Shown here one piece after another: positions 16,248 to 25,491 of a stretch of DNA of 64,000 bases. The notes below the pieces were generated by a model that saw nothing but the letters and a program-made list of their open reading frames with translations, made no database searches and was not told the DNA's origin. The stretch comes from Comamonadaceae bacterium UBA4962 (lineage in GTDB: Bacteria; Pseudomonadota; Gammaproteobacteria; Burkholderiales; Burkholderiaceae_C), in contig DHAE01000001.1 in the NCBI GenBank assembly GCA_002397315.1, positions 1-64,000 on the forward strand, written 5' to 3'. The position numbers were made by a program, and so were the translations under genes. Numbering within the stretch: the first letter of the stretch is position 1; every line of letters begins with the position of its first letter.

Positions 16248-16957
16248 CGGAGGATTTCCAGCAGCCGGTCCAGGCCCCCTTCGTTGATCGCCACCTTGGC
16301 CTGCGCGCGCACGGCCGGCTTCGCGTGGAAGGCGACCGACAGCCCGGCCACGCCCATCATGGGCAGGTCGTTGGCGCCGTCGCCGACGGCGATCGCCTGC
16401 GACGGATCGATGCCCATGAGCGAGGCCACTTCCAGCAGCGTGCGGCGCTTTTCGGCGCCGTCGCAGATGTCGCCCCAGGGCTGGTCCACCATGCGGCCCG
16501 TGAGGTGGCCCTCCGCGATCTCCAGCACGTTGGCGCGGGAGAGGTCGATGCCCAGGCCGGCGCGCACCCGGTCCGAGAAGAAGGTGAAGCCGCCCGAGAC
16601 CAGCAGCGTGGCGAGGCCGGCCGCCTTGGCGGCGTCGATGAGTTCCTTCGCGCCGGGATTGAAGCGCAGCCGCTCGCGGAACACCTGCTCCATGTGCTCC
16701 ACGCCCACGCCGCGCAGCAGCGCCACGCGCTGGCGCAGGCTTTCCTTGTAGTCGGTGATCAGCCCCTGCATGGCGGCTTCGGTGATCGCGGCCACCTCGG
16801 CCTTGCGGCCGGCCGCGTCGGCGATCTCGTCCACGCACTCGATGTTGATGAGCGTGGAATCCATGTCGAAGGCGATCAGCTTGTAGTCCGCGAGGCGCAG
16901 GGGCGGCTGGATGCCCTGGATGGTGAGGCCGGGAGCGAATTCGGTGGCGTGGGACAT
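16244..16957 (-). CDS. serB: Phosphoserine phosphatase
   Basis: A 237-residue HAD-superfamily enzyme that performs the last step of serine biosynthesis. Motif I is DMDSTLI (nucleophile Asp31, acid Asp33). ECVDEIA follows, then motif II LLVSGGFTFFS and motif III/IV KRRTLLEVA with AVGDGANDLPMM. Length and motifs match the single-domain SerB of betaproteobacteria, lacking an N-terminal ACT domain. It is on the same strand as metQ, upstream of it. Confidence 0.95.
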   Translation of the reverse strand: MSHATEFAPGLTIQGIQPPLRLADYKLIAFDMDSTLINIECVDEIADAAGRKAEVAAITEAAMQGLITDYKESLRQRVALLRGVGVEHMEQVFRERLRFNPGAKELIDAAKAAGLATLLVSGGFTFFSDRVRAGLGIDLSRANVLEIAEGHLTGRMVDQPWGDICDGAEKRRTLLEVASLMGIDPSQAIAVGDGANDLPMMGVAGLSVAFHAKPAVRAQAKVAINEGGLDRLLEILR

Positions 16958-17073
16958 GGAGGAACGGCGAAAGGTACGGTGAGGGGGAAGGGTTCCGGCC
17001 GCGCCGGAAAAGCCGGCATCTTAGAGCCTGCCGCAGCGGTTCGGCCACAGCCCGCACGCCTGGAGCGCGCGCC

Positions 17074-17745
17074 TCACCGCTGCAGGTACAGCCGGTCCGA
17101 CCAGGTCGCCAGCCATTCGGGCCGGAAGGCCACGAAGACCGCGCAGAGCATGCCGGTCACCACCGCGTCGCCCCAGGCCATGAGCCAGCGCGCGACCATC
17201 GTCAGCTCCGGGTCCACGCCGGGCAGCCCGTGCCCGGCCCAGTGCGCGAGGCTGCCGGCGGCGAACATGCACAGCGCCGTGCCCAGGAAGGCGCGGCCCA
17301 GCACATAGACGAACAGGTGCGTGCCCGTCAGCCGCCGCAGCAGCGCACCCAGCAGCAGCGCGAAGGTGGCCGGCACCACACCCTGCCAGGCCGCCATGCC
17401 CACGGCCTCGCTCCAGGAGAGCGTGGGCGATACCAGCGCCGCGCCGGCCGCGACGGCCACGAGCGCCGGCACCGCCAGCGGCCAGCCGAGCATCAGCACC
17501 ACCAGGCAGGCGCCCGACAACTGCAATTGCAGCGGCATGGCGTGCAGCGTGGGCAGCGCCCAGAGCCAGGGCAGGAAGACCAGTGTGGCCAGCAGCGGCG
17601 TGAGCAGGGGGGACGCGGTCCGCGCGCCGTCCGTTCCGGTGCCAGCCCCGTGGCCGGAGGCGGGCCGCGCCGCGAGCAGCCGCCAGGGCCGCGTGGCGAA
17701 GGCGGCAACCAGGGCGAGCAGGACGATGGCGGCTTCGAAGGGCAT
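17074..17745 (-). CDS. Polytopic membrane protein, CbiM-like permease family
   Basis: A 223-residue integral membrane protein with about six hydrophobic helices: AAIVLLALVAAFA, LLTPLLATLVFLPWLWAL, LSGACLVVLMLGWPLAVPALVAVAAGA, FALLLGALL, AFLGTALCMFAAGSLA, and MAWGDAVVTGMLCAVFVAF. The C-terminal AWGDAVVTGMLCAVFVAF motif resembles CbiM-type energy-coupling-factor permeases, which take up cobalt or nickel, but the N-terminal metal-binding MHIxxG of true CbiM is absent. No ATPase partner is adjacent, so substrate is open. Start MPFEAA is preferred over a Pro-rich upstream extension. Confidence 0.65.
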   Translation of the reverse strand: MPFEAAIVLLALVAAFATRPWRLLAARPASGHGAGTGTDGARTASPLLTPLLATLVFLPWLWALPTLHAMPLQLQLSGACLVVLMLGWPLAVPALVAVAAGAALVSPTLSWSEAVGMAAWQGVVPATFALLLGALLRRLTGTHLFVYVLGRAFLGTALCMFAAGSLAHWAGHGLPGVDPELTMVARWLMAWGDAVVTGMLCAVFVAFRPEWLATWSDRLYLQR

Positions 17746-17893
17746 GGCGGGCTTTCCGGGCGGCGTGGGCAAAGCGGAGCAGGGCAGTGCGGGCGGCGGC
17801 ATCGGGGGCGCGGCAACCGGCGTACCCGCGCTCCCCGCCGTGCCGCACCCTGGCACCCGGCCGCTTCCGTTCGGCCCGCCTCCCGCGCGCCGC

Positions 17894-20800
17894 TCAGGCC
17901 TTCGCGGTGGCCGCCGCCGTCAGCGGCTGGCCCAGGCTGCGCAGCACGTCGCGCACCATCTGCGCCCGGTCCTTGGCTTCCGGCAGTTCGCGCTCGATGC
18001 GCAGCTTCTCGTTGCCCGCGAGCTTGATGTGCTTATTCTTCTGGATCAGGTGGATGATCTGCATCGGATCGACCGGCGGCTGCGGCCGGAACGTGATGTT
18101 CGTCACGCCGGGTGCGGCATCCACCTTGAGCACGCCGTAGGGCTGCGAGAGCACGCGCAGGCGGTGCACGTCGATCAGCGTCTGCGCCTGCGGCGGCAGT
18201 TTGCCGAAGCGGTCCACGATCTCTTCCAGCAGGCCGTCGATCTGGTCGCTGGTCTTGGCCGTCGCCAGCTTCTTGTAGAACGACAGGCGCAGGTGCACGT
18301 CGCCGCAGTAGTCGTCGGGCAGCAGCGCCGGGGCATGCAGGTTGATGTCCGTGGTCGCCGAGAGGGGGGCGAGCAGGTCGGGCTCCTTGCCGGCCTTGAG
18401 CGAGCGCACGGCCTCGCTCAGCATTTCGTTGTAGAGCTGGAAGCCCACCTCCAGCATGTTGCCGCTCTGGTTCTCGCCCAGCACCTCGCCCGCGCCGCGG
18501 ATCTCCAGGTCGTGCATGGCGAGGTAGAAACCCGAGCCCAACTCCTCCATCTGCTGGATCGCGTCCAGCCGCTGGGCGGCCTGCTTGGTCAGGCCCTCCA
18601 CGTCCGGCACCATGAGGTAGGCATACGCCTGGTGGTGGCTGCGGCCCACGCGGCCGCGCAGCTGGTGCAGTTGCGCCAGGCCGAACTTGTCGGCGCGGCT
18701 CATGATGATGGTGTTGGCCGTGGGCACGTCGATGCCGGTCTCGATGATGGTCGAGCACAGCAGGATGTTGTAGCGCTGCGCCACGAAGTCGCGCATCACC
18801 TTCTCCAGCTCGCGCTCGGGCATCTGGCCGTGGGCCACGGCGATGCGGGCCTCGGGCAGGATCTCTTCGAGCTTCTGGCGGCGGTTCTCGATCGTCTCCA
18901 CCTCGTTGTGCAGGAAGTAGCACTGCCCGCCGCGCTTCAGTTCGCGCAGCACCGCCTCGCGGATCACGCCCGTGCCCTCGGTGCGCACGAAGGTCTTGAT
19001 GGCCAGGCGCCGCTGCGGCGCGGTGGCGATCACGGAGAGGTCGCGCAGGCCCTCCAGCGCCATGCCCAGCGTGCGCGGGATCGGCGTGGCGGTGAGCGTG
19101 AGCACGTCCACCTCGGCGCGCAGCGCCTTCATCTGCTCCTTGTGGCGCACCCCGAAACGGTGCTCCTCGTCGATGATCAGCAGCCCCAGGTTGTGGAACT
19201 TGGTGGATTCGCTGAGCAGCTTGTGCGTGCCCACCACGATGTCCACCGTGCCGTCGGCGATGCCCTTGATCGCCGCGGTGATCTCCTTGCCCGAGCGGAA
19301 GCGCGACACCTCGGCGATCTTCACCGGCCACTTGGAGAAGCGGTCCACCAGCGTCTGGAAATGCTGCTCGGCCAGCAGCGTGGTGGGCGCGAGGAAGGCC
19401 ACCTGCTTGCCGCCCGTCACGGCCACGAAGGCCGCGCGCAGGGCGACTTCGGTCTTGCCGAAGCCCACGTCGCCGCAGACCAGCCGGTCCATCGGGCGCG
19501 GCGAGATCATGTCCTGGATCACCGCGTGGATGGCGGCGTTCTGGTCGGCCGTTTCCTCGAAGCCGAAATCGTTGGCGAACTGTTCGTAGTCCTGCGGGCT
19601 GTAGCGGAACGCATGGCCCTCGCGCGCCGCACGGCGGGCGTAGATGTTCAGCAGCTCGGCGGCGGAATCCCGCACCTGCTCGGCCGCCTTGCGCTTGGCC
19701 TTCTCCCACTGGCCGCTGCCCAGCTTGTGCAGCGGCGCCTCGTCGGCGGAGACGCCCGTGTAGCGGCTGATGAGCTGCAGCTGGCTCACCGGCACGTAGA
19801 GCACCGCCTTGTCGGCGTACTCCAGGTGCAGGAACTCCTGCAGCGCGGGCGTGCCGTCGGGGTTCTTCTGCCCGACGTCCATGTTGACCAAGCCGCGGTA
19901 GCGGCCGATGCCGTGCGCGCTGTGCACCACCGGATCGCCGAGGTTCAGCTCCGACAGGTCCTTGATCAGCGCCTCGACGTCGCTCACCTGCTCCTGCTTC
20001 TTGCGGCGGCGCGTGGTGGGCGCGGCGGCGAACAGCTCCGTCTCGGTGACGAAGTCGATGCCGTCCTCCATCCAGCGGAAGCCCACGGCCAGCGCCGCCG
20101 TGGCGATGCCGACCTTCTCCGGCGCACCGGCCTGGAATTCCACCAGCGAATCGAAGGCCGGCGGGTTCACGCCCGAGGCGCGCAGGAAGTCGAGCAGGCT
20201 CTCGCGCCTGCCGTCGCTCTCGGCGAGCAGCAGCACCCGGTGGTCCGTGGTGCGCAGGTGGTCCTGCAGGCGGGCGAGCGGGTCTTCCGCGCCGCGCTGC
20301 ACCGACAGTTCGGGCAGTTTCTGGAACACGGCGCTGTCCGCCACGTCGTCCACGCCGGAGCGCAGCGCGAGCTGCGGATGGGCCTTGGCGCGCGCATAGA
20401 ACTGCTCGGCGGTGAGGAACAGCGTCTCGGGCGGCAGGGCGGGGCGCTCCGGGTCGCCCTGCACGAGGCGGAAGCGGTCCTTCGTGTCCTGCCAGAAGCG
20501 CTGGAAGGCGGGCTCCAGATCGCCGTGCAGCACCACCGTGGCCTCGTCGCCCAGATAGTCGAACACCGTGGCCGTCTCCTCGAAGAAGAGCGGCAGGTAG
20601 TACTCGATGCCGGCCGTGGCCACGCCGTTGCCCATGTCCTTGTAGACGCGGCTCTTGGTGGGGTCGCCCTCCAGCAGTTCGCGCCAGCGGCTGCGGAAGC
20701 GCGCACGTGCGTCGTCGTCCATCGGGAACTCGCGGCCCGGCAGCAGGCGCACCTCGGGCACGGGGTAGAGGCTGCGCTGGCTGTCCGGATCGAAGGTGCG

Positions 20801-21385
20801 GATCGAGTCGATCTCGTCGTCGAACAGATCGACCCGGTAGGGCACGGGCGAGCCCATCGGGAACAGGTCGATCAGCCCGCCGCGCACCGCGTATTCGCCG
20901 GGGCTCACCACCTGCGAGACGTGGCTGTAGCCGGCGAGCGTGAGCTGCGCCTTGAAGCGGGTTTCGTCCAGCTTCTGCCGCACCTTGAAATGGAATGTGT
21001 AGCCCGCGAGGAACGAGGGCGGCGCGAGCCGGTAGAGTGCCGTCGTCGCCGGCACCAGCACCACGTCGGCGCCCGTGCCGTCGTCTTTCTGGCGGATGCG
21101 CCAGAGCGTGGCCAGCCGCTCGCTGATCAGGTCCTGGTGCGGGGAAAACGTATCGTAGGGCAGGGTTTCCCAGTCGGGGAACAGCGCGCAGCGCAGGCCG
21201 GGCGCGAAGAACGCCATCTCGTCGATCAGGCGCTGGGCGTCGGTGGCGTCGGCCGCCACGATGGCGGTGGTGCGCCCCGCAGCCTTCTCGCGCTCCGCGA
21301 CGCGCGCGAGCAGCAGGGCGTCCGCGCTGCCCACGGGGCGTGGCACGGTGAAGCGTTTGCCGGGGAGGAGTTTGGGGAGGTCCAT
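17894..21385 (-). CDS. mfd: Transcription-repair coupling factor Mfd
   Basis: A 1163-residue SF2 translocase that removes RNA polymerase stalled at lesions and recruits UvrA. The N-terminal UvrB-like part (PDWETLPYDTFSPHQDLISERL; VPATTALYRLAPP) is followed by the RNAP-interaction domain (GDPVVHSAHGIGRYRGLVNM). The motor has RLVCGDVGFGKTEVALRAA (Walker A, about residue 650), LLIIDEEHRFGVRHKEQ (DEEH box) and LTATPIPRTL. The TRG region is RVGRSHHQAYAYL and the C-terminal D7 domain closes it. Length equals the family norm. It is divergent from ispD over 185 bases. Confidence 0.97.
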   Translation of the reverse strand: MDLPKLLPGKRFTVPRPVGSADALLLARVAEREKAAGRTTAIVAADATDAQRLIDEMAFFAPGLRCALFPDWETLPYDTFSPHQDLISERLATLWRIRQKDDGTGADVVLVPATTALYRLAPPSFLAGYTFHFKVRQKLDETRFKAQLTLAGYSHVSQVVSPGEYAVRGGLIDLFPMGSPVPYRVDLFDDEIDSIRTFDPDSQRSLYPVPEVRLLPGREFPMDDDARARFRSRWRELLEGDPTKSRVYKDMGNGVATAGIEYYLPLFFEETATVFDYLGDEATVVLHGDLEPAFQRFWQDTKDRFRLVQGDPERPALPPETLFLTAEQFYARAKAHPQLALRSGVDDVADSAVFQKLPELSVQRGAEDPLARLQDHLRTTDHRVLLLAESDGRRESLLDFLRASGVNPPAFDSLVEFQAGAPEKVGIATAALAVGFRWMEDGIDFVTETELFAAAPTTRRRKKQEQVSDVEALIKDLSELNLGDPVVHSAHGIGRYRGLVNMDVGQKNPDGTPALQEFLHLEYADKAVLYVPVSQLQLISRYTGVSADEAPLHKLGSGQWEKAKRKAAEQVRDSAAELLNIYARRAAREGHAFRYSPQDYEQFANDFGFEETADQNAAIHAVIQDMISPRPMDRLVCGDVGFGKTEVALRAAFVAVTGGKQVAFLAPTTLLAEQHFQTLVDRFSKWPVKIAEVSRFRSGKEITAAIKGIADGTVDIVVGTHKLLSESTKFHNLGLLIIDEEHRFGVRHKEQMKALRAEVDVLTLTATPIPRTLGMALEGLRDLSVIATAPQRRLAIKTFVRTEGTGVIREAVLRELKRGGQCYFLHNEVETIENRRQKLEEILPEARIAVAHGQMPERELEKVMRDFVAQRYNILLCSTIIETGIDVPTANTIIMSRADKFGLAQLHQLRGRVGRSHHQAYAYLMVPDVEGLTKQAAQRLDAIQQMEELGSGFYLAMHDLEIRGAGEVLGENQSGNMLEVGFQLYNEMLSEAVRSLKAGKEPDLLAPLSATTDINLHAPALLPDDYCGDVHLRLSFYKKLATAKTSDQIDGLLEEIVDRFGKLPPQAQTLIDVHRLRVLSQPYGVLKVDAAPGVTNITFRPQPPVDPMQIIHLIQKNKHIKLAGNEKLRIERELPEAKDRAQMVRDVLRSLGQPLTAAATAKA

Positions 21386-21570
21386 GGAGGAAGCAGGGAG
21401 AGACGGGCAGGGCGCGGCGGTGCCGCCGCGGGGCCGCGCTGCAAAGCGGCGGGTGCGCCGGCCGGTGGCGCATGCGGCCAGCGGGCCATTCTAGGCCGGC
21501 CGCTCGCAGGGCGTGGCCGCCGGGGCATGCCGCGCACGGGCTCGCGCTGCGCTCCTACAATGGCCGCCCC

Positions 21571-22398
21571 ATGAGCGACCTGCTGCCGCCCCGCCCGACC
21601 CTCACTCCGCCCCCGGCCGCGCCGGACCGTTTCTGGGCGCTGCTGCCCTGCGCCGGCACCGGTGCCCGCGCCGTCGCGCCCGGCGCAGCGGCCGGCGTGC
21701 CCAAGCAATACCAGCCGGTGGCGGGCCAGCCGCTGGTGCTGCACACCCTCGCGGCCTTCGCGGGCGTGCGGCGGCTGCAGTCCACGCTGGTGGCGGTGGC
21801 GCCCGGCGATGCGTTTTTCGACGCGCACGCCTCGGAGCTGTATTTCACCGCCGCCTGCGGCGGTCCTACGCGCGCCGACACGGTGCTGGGCGGCCTGCGC
21901 GTGCTGCGCGAACGCGGTGCCCAGGACGGCGACTGGGTGCTGGTGCACGACGCCGCGCGCTGCCTCGTGACCACCGCGCAGATCGACGCGCTCATCGATG
22001 TCTGCGAACACGACAGCGTGGGCGGCCTGCTGGCCCACAAGCTGGCCGACACGCTCAAGACCGCGAGCGACGGCCCGGGCGGCGTGCGCGTGGCGTCCAC
22101 CGTGGACCGCAGCGACAAGTGGCTCGCGCAGACGCCCCAGATGTTCCGCCTGGGTGCGCTCGAATCCGCTCTGGAGCGGTACGGCGCCCAGGCCACCGAC
22201 GAGGCCAGCGCGATGGAGGCGATGGGCCTGCATCCGCGCCTCGTGCCCGGCGGCGCGCAGAACTTCAAGGTCACCTACCCGGAAGACTTCGCGCTGGCGG
22301 AAGCCGTGCTCGCACAGCGCCATCTGCCGGCCACGCTGGAGCGCTTCGGCGGTCCGCTCGCCCAGGCCGCGCCGCTGCCGGGTAAGACGTTTTTCTGA
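21571..22398 (+). CDS. ispD: 2-C-methyl-D-erythritol 4-phosphate cytidylyltransferase
   Basis: A 275-residue enzyme that forms CDP-ME from CTP and MEP in the non-mevalonate isoprenoid pathway. The nucleotide-binding loop is LLPCAGTGARAVAPG with PKQYQPVAGQPLVLHTL. GGPTRADTVLGGLRVL, VLVHDAARCLV and TPQMFRLGAL are family hallmarks. VTYPEDFALAEAVL ends the core. The usual loop Arg/Lys pattern (GxGxRM) is slightly divergent (GTGARA) and the tail is about 40 residues longer than in E. coli. ispF follows 26 bases later in the same direction. Confidence 0.93.
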   Translation: MSDLLPPRPTLTPPPAAPDRFWALLPCAGTGARAVAPGAAAGVPKQYQPVAGQPLVLHTLAAFAGVRRLQSTLVAVAPGDAFFDAHASELYFTAACGGPTRADTVLGGLRVLRERGAQDGDWVLVHDAARCLVTTAQIDALIDVCEHDSVGGLLAHKLADTLKTASDGPGGVRVASTVDRSDKWLAQTPQMFRLGALESALERYGAQATDEASAMEAMGLHPRLVPGGAQNFKVTYPEDFALAEAVLAQRHLPATLERFGGPLAQAAPLPGKTFF

Positions 22399-22424
22399 CC
22401 ACCACCGCAAAGACGACCACGACG

Positions 22425-22943
22425 ATGACGACGACGGATGCGCCCATGAACCTTCCCCCCTTCCGCATCGGCGAAGGCTGGGACGTGCACGCCCTGGTGC
22501 CGGGCCGCCGCCTGGTCATCGGCGGCGTGGAGATTCCCCACACCCTGGGCCTGCTCGGGCATTCCGACGCCGACGTGCTGCTGCACGCCATCACCGACGC
22601 GCTGCTCGGCGCCGCAGGCCTGGGCGACATCGGCAGCCATTTCCCCGATACCGATGAACGCTTCAAGGGCGCCGATTCGGTGGTGCTGCTGGTGGAGGCC
22701 GCGCGGCGCGTGCGCGAGCGCGGCCACGCGATCGGCAACATCGACAGCACCGTGATCGCGCAGGCGCCGCGCCTCGCGCCGCACATTCCGGGCATGCGCG
22801 AGCGCATCGCGCAGGCGCTGTCGCTGCAGGTCGATCAGGTCAATGTGAAGGCCAAGACCGCCGAGCGCATGGGCCCCGTGGGCCAGGGCCTGGCGATGGA
22901 AGCGCGCGCGGCGGTGCTGCTCTTCAGGCCCGCATCGGCTTGA
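22425..22943 (+). CDS. ispF: 2-C-methyl-D-erythritol 2,4-cyclodiphosphate synthase
   Basis: A 172-residue zinc enzyme, next MEP-pathway step after IspE. The motifs are RIGEGWDVHALVPGR (Asp and His metal ligands), HTLGLLGHSDADVLLHAI (second metal His), GAAGLGDIGSHFPDTD and VNVKAKTAERMGPVGQGLAMEA. The ATG at 22425 or the one at 22446 (MNLPPF) may be used. It forms an operon with ispD. Its last 20 bases overlap, tail to tail, the 3' end of the opposite-strand sensor kinase. Confidence 0.95.
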   Translation: MTTTDAPMNLPPFRIGEGWDVHALVPGRRLVIGGVEIPHTLGLLGHSDADVLLHAITDALLGAAGLGDIGSHFPDTDERFKGADSVVLLVEAARRVRERGHAIGNIDSTVIAQAPRLAPHIPGMRERIAQALSLQVDQVNVKAKTAERMGPVGQGLAMEARAAVLLFRPASA

Positions 22944-24438
22944 CGGGCTTGCCGCCCTTGGCATCGGGCGGCAATTGCCGCTTGATCTGCGGGCGCTGCA
23001 GGCGCTGCTTCGGATCCTTGCCCGCGGGCAGTTGCGTGGCGCGCTGCAACTGGATGTGCGCCACCAGGCCGCCGGAGCCGGAATTGGCCAGCGCGAAGAT
23101 GCCGCCCATGCGCTGTACCGTCTTGTCCACGATGGCCAGGCCCAGGCCCGCGCCCGCGGCCGCCGTGCGGGCGGAGTTGCCGCGGAAGAACGGCTTGGTC
23201 AGGTTGCTGAGCTGGTCGGGCGTCACACCCGGGCCGTGGTCCCGCACCTTCACGAGCACCCATTTCTCGCGCCCCTTGGCGGCGATCTCGACCGAGGCCG
23301 TGCCGGTTTCGGGCGTCTTGGCGTAGCGCCGGGCGTTCTCCAGCAGGTTCGAGATCACGCGGGCCAGCTCCACCTCGTCGGCCAGCACCACGAGGTCTTC
23401 CGGCACCTGCATCGTGATCTGCAGTTCGCGGTGGTCCTGCACCGCATACACGCAGGACGACACCACGCCGTGCAGGTTCACCGGGGCGAGGGTGACGTGG
23501 TCCGGCCGCGCGTAGTCCAGGAACTTGTCGATCGTCGCGTCGAGCTGCACGATGTCGGCCACCATGTGCTCGCGCGCCACGTCGTCGATCACGCTCATCT
23601 CGGTTTCCAGCCGCAGCCGGGCCAGCGGCGTGCGCAGATCGTGCGAGATGCCGGCCAGCATCACGGCGCGGTCCTGCTCCAGCTTGGCGAGCTTCTGCGC
23701 CATGCGGTTGAAGCCGATGTTCACCTCGCGGATCTCGCTGGTCACCACCTCCTCGTCGAGCTGGCTGGCCGCGAAATCGCCGTCGCGCACGCGGTTGGCC
23801 GCATACGAGAGCTGCTTGAGCGGCCGGTTGATCAGCCGCGCGATCGCCGCCGCGCCCGCCAGCGACAGCGCCCCGGCGGTGATCAGCCAGATCAGCCAGG
23901 TCTTGCCGCCCGCCGTGCTCAGGCGCGAGCGGTCCATGAGCAGCCAGTTCGGGTCGCCGTTGATCGTGAAGCCCACCCACAGCCCGTTCTCGCCGTTGAC
24001 GTTGCCCGCGACGATGGTGCCCGGGCCGAGGCGCTCGGTCAGCTCCTCGGTCAGGCGCGCGCCCAGGGCGGTGTCGTCCACGAGATCGAAGCGGTCGCTG
24101 GGCTCGCGCGGCAGGATGCGCACGCCTTCCTGGTCGGCCATGGTCTTGATCAGCGAGACGCGCGCGATCGCGTCCGCATGCACCAGCGCGGCGCGGCTCA
24201 GGTTGACGAGGGAGGCGATCTGCTGCGCGGTCTGCAGCGTGCGGGGCTCGAATTCGAGCGCGCGCAGCGTCTGCAGCCACGCCAGGATGCTGCCCACCAG
24301 CAGCAAGGCCAGCAGGAAGAAGGTGCGCCAGAAAAGGTTCAGCCCGACGCGCGAGCGCTGCGATGACCGCCGGCTCGGCGTCGACTCGAGCGGGGCGGGG
24401 CTGGTGGCGTCGGCCGACGCGTCATGGGTGGCGCTCAT
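22924..24438 (-). CDS. EnvZ-type sensor histidine kinase
   Basis: A 504-residue inner-membrane kinase. An N-terminal helix (FWRTFFLLALLLVGSILAWL, near 36-55) and a second one (TWLIWLITAGALSLAGAAAIA, near 178-198) bracket a periplasmic loop. Then come HAMP (LINRPLKQLSYAANRVRDGD), the H box AGISHDLRTPLARLR, N box ISNLLENARRYAK, G1 VRDHGPGV and G2 GAGLGLAIVDK. The Lys/Pro-rich tail after QLQRATQLP is unusual. Its partner ompR ends at 24530, 91 bases upstream. Signal unknown; EnvZ relatives respond to osmolarity or envelope state. Confidence 0.9.
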   Translation of the reverse strand: MSATHDASADATSPAPLESTPSRRSSQRSRVGLNLFWRTFFLLALLLVGSILAWLQTLRALEFEPRTLQTAQQIASLVNLSRAALVHADAIARVSLIKTMADQEGVRILPREPSDRFDLVDDTALGARLTEELTERLGPGTIVAGNVNGENGLWVGFTINGDPNWLLMDRSRLSTAGGKTWLIWLITAGALSLAGAAAIARLINRPLKQLSYAANRVRDGDFAASQLDEEVVTSEIREVNIGFNRMAQKLAKLEQDRAVMLAGISHDLRTPLARLRLETEMSVIDDVAREHMVADIVQLDATIDKFLDYARPDHVTLAPVNLHGVVSSCVYAVQDHRELQITMQVPEDLVVLADEVELARVISNLLENARRYAKTPETGTASVEIAAKGREKWVLVKVRDHGPGVTPDQLSNLTKPFFRGNSARTAAAGAGLGLAIVDKTVQRMGGIFALANSGSGGLVAHIQLQRATQLPAGKDPKQRLQRPQIKRQLPPDAKGGKPVKPMRA

Positions 24439-24529
24439 GGGGCATGTAGGGGGAACGGATCACGGAAAACGCCGCACGCACATTGTGCGGACGTTTCCGC
24501 TTTCGCGCACGCATGCCGGGCAGGGCCTG

Positions 24530-25261
24530 TCAGCTCGCGCCGTCCGGCACGAACACGTAACCCACGCCCCAGACGGTCTGGATGTAGCGGGGCGCGGCGG
24601 CGTCCACCTCGACCAGCTTGCGCAGACGCGACACCTGCACGTCCAGGCTGCGGTCGAAGGGCTCGAACTCGCGGCCGCGGGCCAGCAGCGCCAGCTTCTC
24701 GCGCGACAGCGGCTGGCGCGGGTGGCGCACCAGTGCCTTGAGCATCGCGAATTCGCCGGTGGTCAGCGGCAGCTCCTCGCCGTTCTTCTGCAGGGCCCGG
24801 GTGCCCAGGTCGAAGGTGAAGGGGCCGAAGGTGACGACCTCGTTGTCGCCCGAGGGGGCGCCCGGCGCCTCCTGCGGCGGGCGGCGGCGCAGCACGGCGT
24901 GGATGCGCGCCAGCAGTTCGCGGGGATTGAAGGGCTTGCCCAGGTAATCGTCCGCACCCACTTCCAGGCCGACGATGCGGTCCACGTCCTCGCCCTTGGC
25001 GGTGAGCATGATGATGGGGGTGCGGTCGTTGGCCGCGCGCAGGCGCCGGCAGATGGAAAGCCCGTCTTCGCCGGGCATCATGAGATCCAGGACGATCAGT
25101 TCGACCGTCTCGCGCAGCAGGATGCGGTTGAGCGCCTTGCCGTCTTCCGCCACCATGACTTCGAAGCCTTCCTGGGTCAGATAGCGGCGCAGCAAATCGC
25201 GGATGCGCGCGTCATCGTCCACCACGAGGATCTTGTCGGTACGGTTGGTTGTAGAGGCCAT
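24530..25261 (-). CDS. ompR: OmpR-type response regulator
   Basis: A 243-residue two-component regulator. The receiver has the acidic pocket VVDDDARI, phospho-acceptor Asp in IVLDLMMPGEDGLS, Thr in IMLTAKGE and Lys in YLGKPFNPRELLAR. A linker rich in Pro/Ala leads to the OmpR/PhoB winged helix (LTTGEFAMLKALVRHPRQPLSREKL to QTVWGVGYVFVPDG). The start MASTTNRTDK at 25261 matches OmpR length. It is transcribed with the downstream kinase. Close similarity over the whole length makes the OmpR family call firm, but not its regulon. Confidence 0.92.
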   Translation of the reverse strand: MASTTNRTDKILVVDDDARIRDLLRRYLTQEGFEVMVAEDGKALNRILLRETVELIVLDLMMPGEDGLSICRRLRAANDRTPIIMLTAKGEDVDRIVGLEVGADDYLGKPFNPRELLARIHAVLRRRPPQEAPGAPSGDNEVVTFGPFTFDLGTRALQKNGEELPLTTGEFAMLKALVRHPRQPLSREKLALLARGREFEPFDRSLDVQVSRLRKLVEVDAAAPRYIQTVWGVGYVFVPDGAS

Positions 25262-25491
25262 GAGTTTCCCGGGTCCTATTTGTAACAGAGCCAATTCTGA
25301 CCAGCTTGCAGCCCGAAGTTCGGGTTTTTCCCGCAGGCTTGACCAAGTGTTACAAATTTTGCCGGGGCTAGCAGCCGTGTTATCGCTCCTTTATCCGGGG
25401 CGCATGCTCCGTGGGTTACCGTGGGCGGCAGGCCTCGCGGCAACCGGTCCGGGGCCCTGCACACGACTTTTTCAAGACAGGGAGTTCTCGC

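Noticed and set aside
17321..21574. A 1417-codon open frame antisense to mfd
   Set aside because: mfd is unmistakable on the other strand. The antisense frame is His/Gln/Arg/Ala-rich, a typical GC-rich mirror artefact.
25312..25329. Short CCCGAAGTTCGGG-T5 hairpin in the ompR/SIMPL spacer
   Set aside because: The stem is only five base pairs and no gene precedes it on the plus strand.
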